The notes under the pieces: generated by a model
Databases searched by the model: none
The model's input: the letters and a program-made list of their open reading frames with translations, nothing else
Told to the model about the DNA's origin: nothing
Part shown: one piece after another, positions 34,395-44,400 of the stretch
Position numbering within the stretch: position 1 is the stretch's first letter
How the letters are laid out: every line of letters starts with the position of its first letter
Assembly (NCBI RefSeq): GCF_001905095.1
Contig: NZ_LWLS01000098.1
Coordinates: 1 to 50,224 of the forward strand
DNA: 50,224 nt
Direction: 5' to 3'
Origin: Micromonospora sp. CB01531
GTDB taxonomy: Bacteria; Actinomycetota; Actinomycetes; Mycobacteriales; Micromonosporaceae
Made by a program: the position numbers and the translations under genes

Positions 34395-35611
34395 TCGAGG
34401 ATCTGATCCAGGACCTGATCGACCGCCTTGACCAGCGCTACATCGGCAAGTACCGCGGTGTCGTGCACGACAACGCCGACCCCGATCACCGAGGCCGGAT
34501 CCAGGCGATCGTGCCGCGGCTGCTCGGACCGTCCACGCCGACCGGCTGGGCCCTGCCCTCGGCCCCGTACGCCGGCCCGGACCAGGGCCTGTTCACCGTG
34601 CCGGACAAGGGCGCTGCGGTGTGGGTCGAATTCGAGGAGGGCGACCTGAGCCGGCCGATCTGGAGCGGCGGGTTCTGGGGCGCGCCGCAGGAGGCCGACG
34701 TCGGTCAGGCGGACAGCACAGCCCGCGTCGCCGCCCGCCCGGCCGATCCCGGCGGCGTCCGCAGCGCAGGCGTCCCGGTGCCCGAGACGCCGCAGCACGC
34801 CTATCCAGCGCAGACCCCGGCACCCGGCGTCCGCATCCTCAAGTCGGCGACCGGCCACCACATCGTGCTGGACGACCGGCCCGACTCGGAACGGATCGAG
34901 ATCCACGACAGCCGCGGCAACCGGGTCATCTTCAGCAAGGACGGGATGGAGCGCTACGTCAGCAACGAGCGCACCGTCAACACCGGCGCCCGCTCCACCG
35001 AGATCGACGGCGACGACGACCTCAAGCTGGCCGGCAAGCAGGTCGAGAAGGTGTCCGGCGATCACGAGCGAACGGTGTCCCGCAGCGCCAAGATCGAGAT
35101 CGGCGGAAATTTCACCGAGACCGTCGGCGGCACTGCCTACACGCGTACGGTCGACCACCAGGGCACGGCGATCAACATCGGGGGCCAGCTCACCGAGAAG
35201 GTAGGGGGCGGGGTGAGCCGGGAGGTGACCGGCTCCGTCGACGAAACGGTCATCGGCGGGTACGGGCTGAGCACCGTGGGCGGCATCAATCTCGCCGCCG
35301 CCGGCCCGGTGAAGCTCGCCGCCGGCCTGCCGGACCTGTCGCTGACCGCGGTGGGCATCGACGCGCTGGCCGGCAACATCTCGGTCAACACCAAACTCGG
35401 GCTGCTCCAGCTCGGCGGGCTCAGCGCGCTCTCGCCGATGGTGCTCGGCGACGGGCTCGCCATCCACCTGACGATGCTGGCGCAGATCCTCAAGGCGGTG
35501 AACCCGTTGACGGTCGCCGCGTACGGGCCGGCGCTGGACGCCTGGGCGGCGCTGACCCCGGTGCTGGACCTGTCCTATTTCGGCTTCATCAAGCGGCTCC
35601 CGGTCGGCTAG
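34391..35611 (+). CDS. Spike protein, gpV/gp5 OB-fold with beta-helix
   Basis: 406 residues. Residues about 15-105 form the OB domain of phage baseplate assembly protein V/VgrG: YIGKYRGVVHDNADPDHRGR, IQAIVPRLLG, LPSAPYAGPDQGLFTVPDKG and AAVWVEFEEGDLSRPIWSGG. A Pro-rich linker follows, then from about 150 a repetitive region (IEIHDSRGNRVIFSKDGMER, TVNTGARSTEIDGDDDLKLA, EKVSGDHERTVSRSAKIEIG, NFTETVGGTAYTRTV) typical of a triple-stranded beta-helix needle. It should form the trimeric spike on the hub. The C-terminus ends in a hydrophobic helical tail; no PAAR tip domain is fused or encoded nearby. Confidence 0.88.
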   Translation: MIEDLIQDLIDRLDQRYIGKYRGVVHDNADPDHRGRIQAIVPRLLGPSTPTGWALPSAPYAGPDQGLFTVPDKGAAVWVEFEEGDLSRPIWSGGFWGAPQEADVGQADSTARVAARPADPGGVRSAGVPVPETPQHAYPAQTPAPGVRILKSATGHHIVLDDRPDSERIEIHDSRGNRVIFSKDGMERYVSNERTVNTGARSTEIDGDDDLKLAGKQVEKVSGDHERTVSRSAKIEIGGNFTETVGGTAYTRTVDHQGTAINIGGQLTEKVGGGVSREVTGSVDETVIGGYGLSTVGGINLAAAGPVKLAAGLPDLSLTAVGIDALAGNISVNTKLGLLQLGGLSALSPMVLGDGLAIHLTMLAQILKAVNPLTVAAYGPALDAWAALTPVLDLSYFGFIKRLPVG

Positions 35612-35619
35612 GAGGACGG

Positions 35620-35841
35620 ATGAGCGACGACACCACGCCGGGCCGGACCGAGGTCACCTGGCAGACGTTCGACCTGTCCGGGCTCGCCGACCGGCTGGCG
35701 CAGGCCCGGGCCCTGCTGGAGCAGGCCGCCGCGCTCGCCGCGACCCAGGACGCCGGCCGGATCACCGCGATGGCGCACCTGCAGGAGCAGTTGGGGAAGG
35801 AGCACGATGCCCACGACCTCGGCCGGCGACGGTACCGCTGA
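35620..35841 (+). CDS. Small helical protein, 73 aa, unknown
   Basis: ATG at 35620 with GGAGGA directly upstream, 8 nt after the spike stop. It contains TEVTWQTFDLSGLADRLAQA and a long Ala/Leu/Gln helix, and ends in basic residues (RRRYR). It overlaps the start of the next gene by 35 nt. Good start signals make it credible. Function unknown; possibly an assembly chaperone. Confidence 0.6.
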   Translation: MSDDTTPGRTEVTWQTFDLSGLADRLAQARALLEQAAALAATQDAGRITAMAHLQEQLGKEHDAHDLGRRRYR

Positions 35842-37453
35842 GCTGCTCGACGCCCTGCGCAGAGCCTGTCCCGACGTCGCGGACGATGCCTTCGCGGCGG
35901 TCGCCGCGATGCTCGGCGCGCCACCCGACGGCGCCCCGCCGGACGTGGAACCGGCGGGCCGGCTCCGCTGGTCGTCGATGACCCTCGGCGACATACCCGG
36001 CCTGAACCAGGTGCTCCAGGTGATCACCTCACCGCTGCAGGTCATCGCGGCAGTCCTGGACTTCCTGGCTGGCATCCTCGACGTGTTGTCGGCGCTGCTC
36101 ATCGACATCCTCGACCCGTTCCGCGCGCTGATCCTGGCCGCGTACGAGATCCTGCGCTCCATCATGGAGGATCTCCTGAACTCCGGCGCCTACCTGTACG
36201 CTGACGTGATCGGCCTCTCCGACCCGAGCCTCACCCGGCCGCCGGTGTCGCCGTCCGCCGACGCCGGCAAGTGGGTCCCGGGCGGCCCGCCGCTGGTGAT
36301 CTCGCCGGTTGCCAACGGCTTCGACGCCTGGGCGGCGCGTTTCCGCGCCTCCTTCGACGACCCGGGCGACCAGCAGCGCCCGATCTTCTCCGACGGCGCC
36401 CCGGTCGAGGCGGTCTTCGTCGTCTCGACCGCCCCCGACCTGGACGGGCTCAGCGCGGTCCTCGGCATCTTCGAGAAGCTGTTCGACGTGAGCGCCTTCG
36501 GCAACGCCTGGCGTTCCTTCGCGCAGACGTTCCCCCAGCGGCCGCCGGACCCGCAGCGGACCCGCGGGCGCACCAGCTCGGTGGCACCGGACTGGCGGTC
36601 GTGGAAGCTGCGCGACATCGCCCCGCCGGACTATCCGCTCGAGAAGCTGCTCTGGGTGCCCTGGCTGCTGAAGGCGTTGCTGCTCAACGTCGACGGCGTG
36701 ATCGGGCTGCTGAAGAAGCTCGCCGCGGCGGTCAAGGAGAAGGCCGCCCTGCTGCGCCGCCTGGTCGCGATCCTGCAGAGCGTCATCGACGCCATCCTCG
36801 CGCTGAGCGCGACCGGCCTGCACGCGCTGGTCGTGGTCACCGACGAGGGTGTGGCCGGGCTGACCGAGGCGTTCCTGGCGGCGGAGAACCGGCCGAACAC
36901 CGACGCTCAGGGGCGTACCCGCAACGCCGACCTGGTCGCCGGGGTCTGCCTGCTGGCCGGGACCACCGAGCTGGTGCCTGCGAACGCGTTGCCGATCTGG
37001 GGCCTGTTCGGCCAGCAGCGCAGTCTCGAACAGGCGTATTCCGGCCTGATCGCCGACGGACGGGCGATCGGCGCCAAGGCGGACAAGGCGCTCGGCGACA
37101 CGGTCGCCCTCGGCACCGGCGCGTGGGAGGGCACCGCGGCCGGCGGTTCGACGCCTGCCCGGGCCGGCGTCACCGGCCTGTGGGAGAAGCTGAAGGACAC
37201 CGCCGGCGACCGGTACGACGAGGTGCTGGACATCCTGGGGCTGGACGACGATCAGGCCCGGCAGCTGTCCGCCACCGACGCCGGCCAGCTCGCCGCCATC
37301 CTGGGCAGCGCTTCCGCGGCCGGTCGCGTCAAGCTGGACCCGCGCGTGCTGGCCCATGTCGAGGCCGCACGCCGGGCCGGCAGCCGCGGAAACCGGTCCC
37401 TCGCCGGTGCGCTCGGCCTGCGCACGGCGGGCCCGGAGGGTGGCGGCCGATGA
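35807..37453 (+). CDS. Hydrophobic-helix protein, possible tape measure
   Basis: 548 residues; ATG at 35807 after GGGAAGGAG, overlapping the previous gene by 35 nt. I do not recognise the family. Two long hydrophobic/amphipathic helical tracts stand out: about 64-128 (GLNQVLQVITSPLQVIAAVL, LDVLSALLIDILDPFRALIL) and about 275-345 (KLLWVPWLLKALLLNVDGVI, LLRRLVAILQSVIDAILALS). The rest is mixed. No separate tape-measure gene is evident in the locus, so this protein is one candidate; a membrane-active or baseplate role is equally open. It is translationally coupled to the next gene. Confidence 0.7.
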   Translation: MPTTSAGDGTAELLDALRRACPDVADDAFAAVAAMLGAPPDGAPPDVEPAGRLRWSSMTLGDIPGLNQVLQVITSPLQVIAAVLDFLAGILDVLSALLIDILDPFRALILAAYEILRSIMEDLLNSGAYLYADVIGLSDPSLTRPPVSPSADAGKWVPGGPPLVISPVANGFDAWAARFRASFDDPGDQQRPIFSDGAPVEAVFVVSTAPDLDGLSAVLGIFEKLFDVSAFGNAWRSFAQTFPQRPPDPQRTRGRTSSVAPDWRSWKLRDIAPPDYPLEKLLWVPWLLKALLLNVDGVIGLLKKLAAAVKEKAALLRRLVAILQSVIDAILALSATGLHALVVVTDEGVAGLTEAFLAAENRPNTDAQGRTRNADLVAGVCLLAGTTELVPANALPIWGLFGQQRSLEQAYSGLIADGRAIGAKADKALGDTVALGTGAWEGTAAGGSTPARAGVTGLWEKLKDTAGDRYDEVLDILGLDDDQARQLSATDAGQLAAILGSASAAGRVKLDPRVLAHVEAARRAGSRGNRSLAGALGLRTAGPEGGGR

Positions 37454-39927
37454 GGCACGCCCGTGCGCTGCTCGACGAGTTGCGGCTGTGGAAGACGGTC
37501 TGGCAGCAGGTGGAGACCTTTCTGGACCAGATCGACGGCGCGGCGCAGAAGGACGACACGCACCGCCGCCGGATGGAAGGGCTGCTGCGCGCCGCCCGGG
37601 CGGTGGAGCACGAGCGGGCTCGCGACGACGCGAGCCGGGCGCTGGGCGATCCGGTGATCACCGCCCTGCCGGCGAATGTGTATGTCGTCTCCACCGGGCG
37701 TACCGAGGAGGTCGAAAACGCCTGGGACGACGCGGTCCGCCGCTGGCGGCTGCCCGGCGCGGACGAGGTGGAACTGGCGGTCGGCCTGCTCCACGTCACC
37801 GACGAGGGCAAGATCCCGGACGACGAGACCGTCGCGCTGATGCGTCCGGTCGCGGTGATCCAGCAGGTCACACCCGTCGGTGCGATCGAGACGCTGCGGC
37901 TGCCGTCGTACCCCGGGCCGCCGGGCGCCACGATCGCCGAGTCGCTGCTGCCCGGCTTCGGACCCTCGGTGAAGGACAGCGGGGGCCGGATCAGCCTCTT
38001 CTCGCGGGAGGATCGCCTCAAGGCGACCCGCGGCGAGTCCGGCGACGCCAGCCCGGTGCGCTCGTGGAGCACCCTTTGCCGCGTCCGGCGCGCCGCCGAC
38101 CGGACCCAGACCTCCGACGAGGACCAGGTCAAGCTCAGCACCTCCGGCACCGGCGCGCCCTGGGGCGGACCGGACACGGCCCTCCTGCAGGTGCAGACAC
38201 TCGCCCTGGCGGTCGCGGCCACCCCGGCCGGCGCCCCGGTGCCGGCGGCGGCCGCGAGTCAGCTGCACGCGGCCGTCACCGCGGCACGAGCCGCCGTCGG
38301 ATCCGATTCGGAGGATCTGGTGGCGGCGGCGCAGATGGTGGAGGACGACGGTGTCAGCGACCCGGTGCTCGCCGACCTGATCGCCCGGGCGGGCTCCGTG
38401 GCCGCCACCCGGCTCACCGCGATGAGCACCATCGGGGAGGCGGCCGAGCACCTGCTCAGCGCGCCCCTGGCAGCCGATCCACGGGTCCGGTTGCGGGACG
38501 CCGCGAACGCGCTGCAGGGGCAGGCGCTGCCCGAGGAGCTCTGCCGGGAGCCGGTCGAGGGCCTCGTCCTGCCGGTCGGCTCGCCGCTGGCCCCGGAGCT
38601 GGACCGGGTGATCGCCGCCCGGGTCGAGTACCCGGACGGCACCCTGCGCGCCCTGCGCACCCTCGAGAACGGTTTTGTCGCCACATGGCCGGCGTACCGG
38701 CGCTGGTTCATCCTGCGCTACCGCGCGGTGCTGTCCCCGGCGCTGGCGAGCTTCCGGGGCTCGTTCCTCGCCGGGCTCTCGGCCCTCGTGCGCGGCGGGT
38801 TCACCGGCCTGGACACCGCGGGCCTGACCATCGGCGCGGCCGGCGTGGCGGTCGGCGCCGACCAGGTCGACCTGGAGCAGCCGGCCGGTCTGGTGCCCGC
38901 GCTCGCCAGCGCGCTCGAGGCCGGTCAGCTCGGCATGGTCGGCGGCGACCGGCCTGCCCCGGTCGTCATTCTCGGTGTGGCGGGCCGGCTCGGCCAGGCC
39001 TCGCTGCACATCTCCCCGCTGCGGTTGTCGACAGCCTCGCCGGCGGACGCGCCGGGACCGGCCGGGACGCTGCAGGCGGGCACCCCGATCGACCGGTTCG
39101 TGCCGCGGGCGGCGACGGCCCGGGAGTTGCGCCGCGGCCGGTCGGACGACGGGCCGGGGCACGACGCGCCGGCCCGCGAGGCGCTCGCCTTGTACGGCCG
39201 GCTCGGCCTCGTCTTCGGCTCCGACGAGGTGGAGCGCCTGCTGCAGAACCTGCCGGCCCAGTCCGCCCTCGGCGCCCGGCTCATCCCGGCGCCGACCCCA
39301 GAGCCGCCACCGCTGTACGGCACGGTGCCCGGCAACTCCACCACGCTGATCGTGCACGGCCTGCCGAGGGCGTTCTGGGCCCGGCCCGGCCAGGACGGCG
39401 TGCCCGCCGACGCCGCCACCGCCGAGCCCCGGCTGGCCCGGCCGGGAGAGCTGTTGCTGCTGCGCGGCACCGTCAAGGGCGACGGCGGTGACGGGGTCAC
39501 CGTCCCGCCCCCGGTGGTGGTCCAGGCCCCGATCGAGGTCGACGACGTCTACGCCCTCGCCGGCGACGCCCTGGCGCGGATCGACACCAGCCGCGCGGCG
39601 GTGCTGTCCACCTCGCCCGATGCGCTGCCCGCCGAGCCGCCAGCCAGCGGGGCGGCCCTGGTCTGCGGCCCGGACGACCCGCTGACGGTGATCTTGCTGC
39701 GCCGCTCCTGGGCCCGGGAGCCGCTGCTGTCCGGGGTGCGCCTGGTCCGCGGTTTCGCCGGGTTCGACGCCGCCAGCCTGGCCGCCCGTACCCTGCTGCC
39801 GCTGGACCTGGTAGGCGCGATGCTCGAACCCGGCCGGTCGGTGCCGGACGTGCCCGGGGTGGGCCGGGCGCAGGAGTTCACCGCCGCGCTCGACACGCTC
39901 GACGCCTGGACGAGGCACGCCCAATGA
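37450..39927 (+). CDS. Unrecognised 825-aa operon protein
   Basis: ATG at 37450 overlaps the previous stop. The N-terminal ~65 residues are helical and charged (LRLWKTVWQQVETFLDQIDG, RRMEGLLRAARAVEHERARD). The next block contains NVYVVSTGRTEEVENAWDDA and VAVIQQVTPVGAIETLRLPS. The middle is Ala-rich helix (about 240-480). The C-terminal ~300 residues are beta-rich (ADQVDLEQPAGLVPALASAL, GNSTTLIVHGLPRAFWARPG, GELLLLRGTVKG, DDPLTVILLRRSWAREP). No known domain, signal peptide or clear membrane segment. Its size and location after the spike suggest a structural or tape-measure-like part, but nothing proves it. Confidence 0.7.
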   Translation: MRHARALLDELRLWKTVWQQVETFLDQIDGAAQKDDTHRRRMEGLLRAARAVEHERARDDASRALGDPVITALPANVYVVSTGRTEEVENAWDDAVRRWRLPGADEVELAVGLLHVTDEGKIPDDETVALMRPVAVIQQVTPVGAIETLRLPSYPGPPGATIAESLLPGFGPSVKDSGGRISLFSREDRLKATRGESGDASPVRSWSTLCRVRRAADRTQTSDEDQVKLSTSGTGAPWGGPDTALLQVQTLALAVAATPAGAPVPAAAASQLHAAVTAARAAVGSDSEDLVAAAQMVEDDGVSDPVLADLIARAGSVAATRLTAMSTIGEAAEHLLSAPLAADPRVRLRDAANALQGQALPEELCREPVEGLVLPVGSPLAPELDRVIAARVEYPDGTLRALRTLENGFVATWPAYRRWFILRYRAVLSPALASFRGSFLAGLSALVRGGFTGLDTAGLTIGAAGVAVGADQVDLEQPAGLVPALASALEAGQLGMVGGDRPAPVVILGVAGRLGQASLHISPLRLSTASPADAPGPAGTLQAGTPIDRFVPRAATARELRRGRSDDGPGHDAPAREALALYGRLGLVFGSDEVERLLQNLPAQSALGARLIPAPTPEPPPLYGTVPGNSTTLIVHGLPRAFWARPGQDGVPADAATAEPRLARPGELLLLRGTVKGDGGDGVTVPPPVVVQAPIEVDDVYALAGDALARIDTSRAAVLSTSPDALPAEPPASGAALVCGPDDPLTVILLRRSWAREPLLSGVRLVRGFAGFDAASLAARTLLPLDLVGAMLEPGRSVPDVPGVGRAQEFTAALDTLDAWTRHAQ

Positions 39928-41147
39928 CCGCACTCGAGCGCCCCGACTCGACTCGACCCGACCCGGCCCGCGACGACGTGTACCGCGTGGTGGCGCTGCT
40001 CTGGCAGCTCGACCGGATGCTGCACCCTGCGCTGCCGCGCGAGCCCGGCCCGTTCCGGGTGGACGCCGAGCCGCCCGAACCGTTGCCGGCGACCGGCACG
40101 CCGGCCCCGCCGGGCACGTCCGGCCCGGCCGCCCAACCGGCGGAGGCGTGGACCTCGGCCCCACCGCGGGCGCCGCGGCGTCCGGCGTCGCCGGTCTCCG
40201 TGCCCTGGGTCGAGCCGGCTAGTCCCGACCCGGGCGGGCCCTCACCCGATCCGATACTCGCGCAAGCCGCGTCGACCAGCGCCGGGGAGCGTGCGCCCAT
40301 AGTGGTCGAGCCACCGGCGGATTCGGCAGGGCCACGCCGGCACCCCGCCGGCCAGGCCGTCCCCGCCCGGCCGCCCGCGCCGGATCCGCCCCATTCGATA
40401 GGGGTCGACCGGTCTGCACCCAGGCCCCGGGTGGTCGCGCCGCCACCGACACCTTCGCATTCAGTCCTGGCGCCGCCGCCGGCAGTAACGCCGATGCCGC
40501 CTGTCGCGTACAAGGCGCCGGAGGCACCGATGCCCCCCGCTCAGCCGGTCGTGCCGCCGGCCCCGGCTCAGGTCCCGGCCTCGGCATCCCGCCCCGAGCC
40601 GCTTCCGGCCCCGGCTCCCGCGGACCGGCCGGACACGCTCAGGGCGCGGCCGGCGGCCCATCGCAGCCCCGCCCCGGCCGCCGGTCGCGCCGGGGAGCGG
40701 GCGCTGCCGGCGTCACCTGGCCCGTCCCCGGAAGCCGGGCCGCACGGCATGGTCGGGCACGTCGCCGACCCGGCCCGTCGCGGTTACGCCGAGCTGAGGT
40801 CCGGCACGGCGGAACCGGGCGGCCCGGCCGAGCTCGTCCCGACGGTCCCCGAGCGCGTCCTCATCCAGCCGCACACCACCATTCTCAGCACCGAGCAGCT
40901 CGCGCGGGCTGGGGCAGAGGCGGCGGGCGGGGATCCGGAGCGCCCGGACGGGGCTGACGCCGCACCGGATGATGATGATCCGTTCGCCGACCTGGAGCCC
41001 GACGACGCCGCGGGCGACCACCGCCCCGGCCTGACACTGCGCCGACGCGGCCGCGAAGCGGGCCGGCTGTCGCCGGCGCAGGCCGCCCGCCTTGAGGAGG
41101 AGCTGCGCCGCCGCTTCCTCGACCGCCCGCCCGGGAGCCTGCGATGA
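39924..41147 (+). CDS. Pro/Ala-rich linker protein, unknown role
   Basis: 407 residues; ATG at 39924 overlaps the previous stop. A short N-terminal helix (DDVYRVVALLWQLDRMLHPA) is followed by about 220 residues of low-complexity Pro/Ala/Ser sequence, then a less biased part (VPERVLIQPHTTILSTEQLA), an acidic patch (DDDDPFADLEPDDAAGDHRP) and a basic C-terminal helix (LSPAQAARLEEELRRRFLDR). The layout, two folded ends joined by a long flexible chain, suits a tether or adaptor. It lies two genes upstream of the effector, whose N-terminus is also Pro/Ala-rich. Confidence 0.65.
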   Translation: MTALERPDSTRPDPARDDVYRVVALLWQLDRMLHPALPREPGPFRVDAEPPEPLPATGTPAPPGTSGPAAQPAEAWTSAPPRAPRRPASPVSVPWVEPASPDPGGPSPDPILAQAASTSAGERAPIVVEPPADSAGPRRHPAGQAVPARPPAPDPPHSIGVDRSAPRPRVVAPPPTPSHSVLAPPPAVTPMPPVAYKAPEAPMPPAQPVVPPAPAQVPASASRPEPLPAPAPADRPDTLRARPAAHRSPAPAAGRAGERALPASPGPSPEAGPHGMVGHVADPARRGYAELRSGTAEPGGPAELVPTVPERVLIQPHTTILSTEQLARAGAEAAGGDPERPDGADAAPDDDDPFADLEPDDAAGDHRPGLTLRRRGREAGRLSPAQAARLEEELRRRFLDRPPGSLR

Positions 41148-41404
41148 CCGTCCCGCCACACCCGGACGACGCGCGAGAGCGGCTCGTCGCGATCGTCATC
41201 GAGCTCGCGGATCGCCTGCCGCAGGAGTTCCCCGCCTTGCTGTCGCTGGGCCGCTTCGCCGACGAGCGAGCCGCGCTCGAGCGGCTGCGCGACCCCGCCT
41301 GGGCGGCCCGAGCGGCAGCCGCCTGCGGGCCGGCCGAGGCCGCTCGTCTCGCCGACCTCGCCACCCGCCGCTGGGAGGCCCTCACCCCGCCGCAGGAGAC
41401 CTGA
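41144..41404 (+). CDS. Small helical protein just upstream of effector, chaperone candidate
   Basis: 86 residues; ATG at 41144 overlaps the previous stop, and its own stop overlaps the effector start (TGATG). The sequence is all-helical: RERLVAIVIELADRLPQEFP, LLSLGRFADERAALERLRDP, WAARAAAACGPAEAARLADL. Direct coupling to the next gene makes a loading or chaperone role plausible, but this rests on position only. Confidence 0.65.
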   Translation: MTVPPHPDDARERLVAIVIELADRLPQEFPALLSLGRFADERAALERLRDPAWAARAAAACGPAEAARLADLATRRWEALTPPQET

Positions 41405-44400
41405 TGGGCGACGACGCGGGCGTTGTGCTGGCCGCCCGGCCGCGGGCGGCCGATCCCGCGCCGCTGCCCGTCGCCGACCCCGATCCGATCGTCACCACCA
41501 CCACCACCGGCCCGGTGACGAAGGCCCCCGCCGGCGGAGTGAAAGGGCCGGCCCCGCACGCGGCCACGCGCTTCTCTCCCGACCCGGTGCCGGCGCCGGC
41601 ACCGACCGCCGCGGACCTGTTCGACCCGCCCCCGCTGGCGCCGCTGCTGCCGGTCCCGGCGGTGTCGTCGCAGCGCCCGAAGACCCCGGCACGGATCCCG
41701 GCGGCCCCGCCGCCTGCCTCCCCGCCCGGCGCACCCGTGCCCGACGCGTGGTCGCAGACCACCGGCCCGGTCACCGTCCACGTGTGGCCGAAGCTCGGCC
41801 TGATCGGCGCCACCCTGGCCGGCCAGCCCTGGGTCACCGTGCGCTGGCCGACCCGGACCGGTCGGGACAACCTCGCGATCGAGGTGGTGAACGCCGAGGC
41901 CGGTCCCCGCGCCGGGATCGGGTTGAGGGTGCGCGTCGACGCGCCCGTCAAGGTGCTGGTCAACCGGGATGCGGAGGCGAAACTGGCGGCGTCCGCGATG
42001 ACCAGGATCCGGTTCGTGCACGACTACTCCGCCGGTGGCCGGCCCGTCGAGATCAACGAGGAACTGCCGGACGGCACCGCCCGCACGAGCACCGTCCAGC
42101 GGTTCGCCGACGACCGGGACCAGGGCGAGGCGCCGGAGTTCGACCTCGAGCTCGGCATGATCAAGGAGGGGCCCGGACCCGCACCGGCCCCGCCGTTCGC
42201 CTGGCGGTTCGACACCCGCGCCCAGCTCGACGCCTGGGCCGCGGCGCACCCCACGCTGTGGTGGGTGGAGGGACCGCAGGACGGGTCCACGCTGCAGGCG
42301 ATGCACGCCGACGAGAAGCGGATGCAGTGGCTCGCCAACCTGTGGCGGACCAGCGACGAGGACATCGAGGTCCGCACGGTCTACGAGAAGGGCGTCGCCT
42401 GGGAGTCCGTCGATCCGCTCTGGGACCTCTTCTACGTCACCCACTACGCGGCACAGGAGGGGCCGCCCGGCGACGCCGGCGAATGCCTGATCTTCCAGCA
42501 CGACGGCGACTCGCACGGCCGGGTCCCGCTGTCGCACGAGGAGGCCCTGGCCGCGTGGCTGGACCTCGAGGCGGGCGGCCTGGCAGCACCGGCGGTCGCG
42601 GGCCGGGTTCCCCGGGGCCGGCTGGTCTACGTCGCCGCCCAGGGCAAGGGCACCGGCGTCCACCTGATCGGCGCGGACTACCTCGAGCGCCGGACCCGCT
42701 TCTTCGCCGGGATCGCGGCCAAGAAGGACCTCGACGCGCTGCTCGACGAGAACGGCATCTGGTGGGGCTATCTGCGGATCGCGCTGGACCGCACGATGGG
42801 CCGGATCGACCCGGCGCTGCGCGCCGCCTTCGACCACAACTCGGACCTGTGGGACGCGGCCGGCAAGCACGCGCTCGCGGACATCACGTACGAGGCCAAG
42901 CAGGAGGCGATCTGGACGGTCCAGGCGGCCATGGACGGGGTCGGCATCTACCGGGACGTGGACGCGGTGAAGCGGCTCGTGCTGTCGATGCCGGGAATGA
43001 CGAACAAGGCCCGCCACGACTCGATCGCGTTCCTCGGCTTCGACGGCATGGAGGTGTGCGAGATGGCGCACCCGCTGATGAGCCGGGAGACGGCCGGTCT
43101 CGTCTGGATGGGCCAGACGGTCGGCAAGGTGAGCCTTGACGCGTTGCGCGACAAGGCCGTCGCCCAGTACGAGGGGCTGCGGAAGTTCCGGGACTCGATC
43201 GAGTACGACCAGGTCGAGCCGCTGTGGGACACCGGCGACTTCGGTCAGGCGATCCGGGAGCGGGTCTACAAGAAGCACGGCTTCAATCTCGGCGCGCGGG
43301 GCTTTCCGCACGAGAACGTCCCGAACCGGTGGGAGACGAGCGCCTTCGGCGGCTCGGAGCTCGGGTACGCGTTCGCCCGCGGGGTACGCGACGAGCACAG
43401 CTGGCGCCAGACGAAGAAGTACCTGAAGATCGCCGCCGTCGTCGTGGCGAGCGTGGTGCTGGTCCTGGTCGCCAACGCCGCGGGCGCCCTGATCGCCGGG
43501 CTCCTGATCACCGAGGGCACCATCGGCTTCATGGTGGTCGAGGTGCTCGTCGCCTCCGCCATAGTCACCGCCGTCGGCCCGGCGGTGAACACCTTCATCC
43601 TGACCGGCGGCAGTCTTGACCCGGCCGCGTACAAGGCCGCGTACGCCCACTGGGGCAAGGACTTCGTCTGGAACGTGCTGTCGTTCGGCTTCTTCAAGGC
43701 GCTCGGCGCCGGCGTGCGCGGGATGGCCCTGCTCGGCGCCGGTGTCAAGGACGCCGAGCAGCTCAGCCGCGGCTGGAAGGCGGCCGAGATCCTGACCCGT
43801 GCCAGCGCCAGCGGCCTGGCCATGTACGGCATCACGGGCCTGCGCATGCGCCTCGAGGGCAAGCCGATGCCGGAGGGCGAGCAGCGCACAGAGATGTTGT
43901 TCGAGATGGGCCTGTCGCTGGTGCTCATGGAGTTCGCCGGCTTCGCCGTGTCGCGCCAGATGAAAGGGCTGTCGGAGTTCGCCCGCGAACTACGCCTCGG
44001 CGACAAGGCCGCGAAGATCGACGCCCTGCTGATCAACGGCCAGGGCCTCGCCCGGGAGACCGCGCTCTTCGCGGCCGAGCCGGGGGCCGCCGGCCGGCCG
44101 GGCAAGACGTTGCTCAACCGCCAGGTCGAGTTCCTGAGGTCGGCGCGCGGCATCGTGGAGGAGCTCAAGTCGTCGGTCCGGACCCGTGCCGACGGCGAGC
44201 GGCTGGCGGCCCGGCTCGAGCCCTTCGAGGCCGAGATCAACGGGCGCCTCGACCTCGCCGCGGACTTCGAGCTGATGAGCGTGGCCCGGCTCCGCCCGGC
44301 CTCGCTCGCCGAGGGAAACCGGGAGTTCAGCTACGAGCGGGGCAAGAGCGCCGAGCTCGAGGCCTACTACAAGCGCAAGGGCGCGACGGTACGCGCCGAG

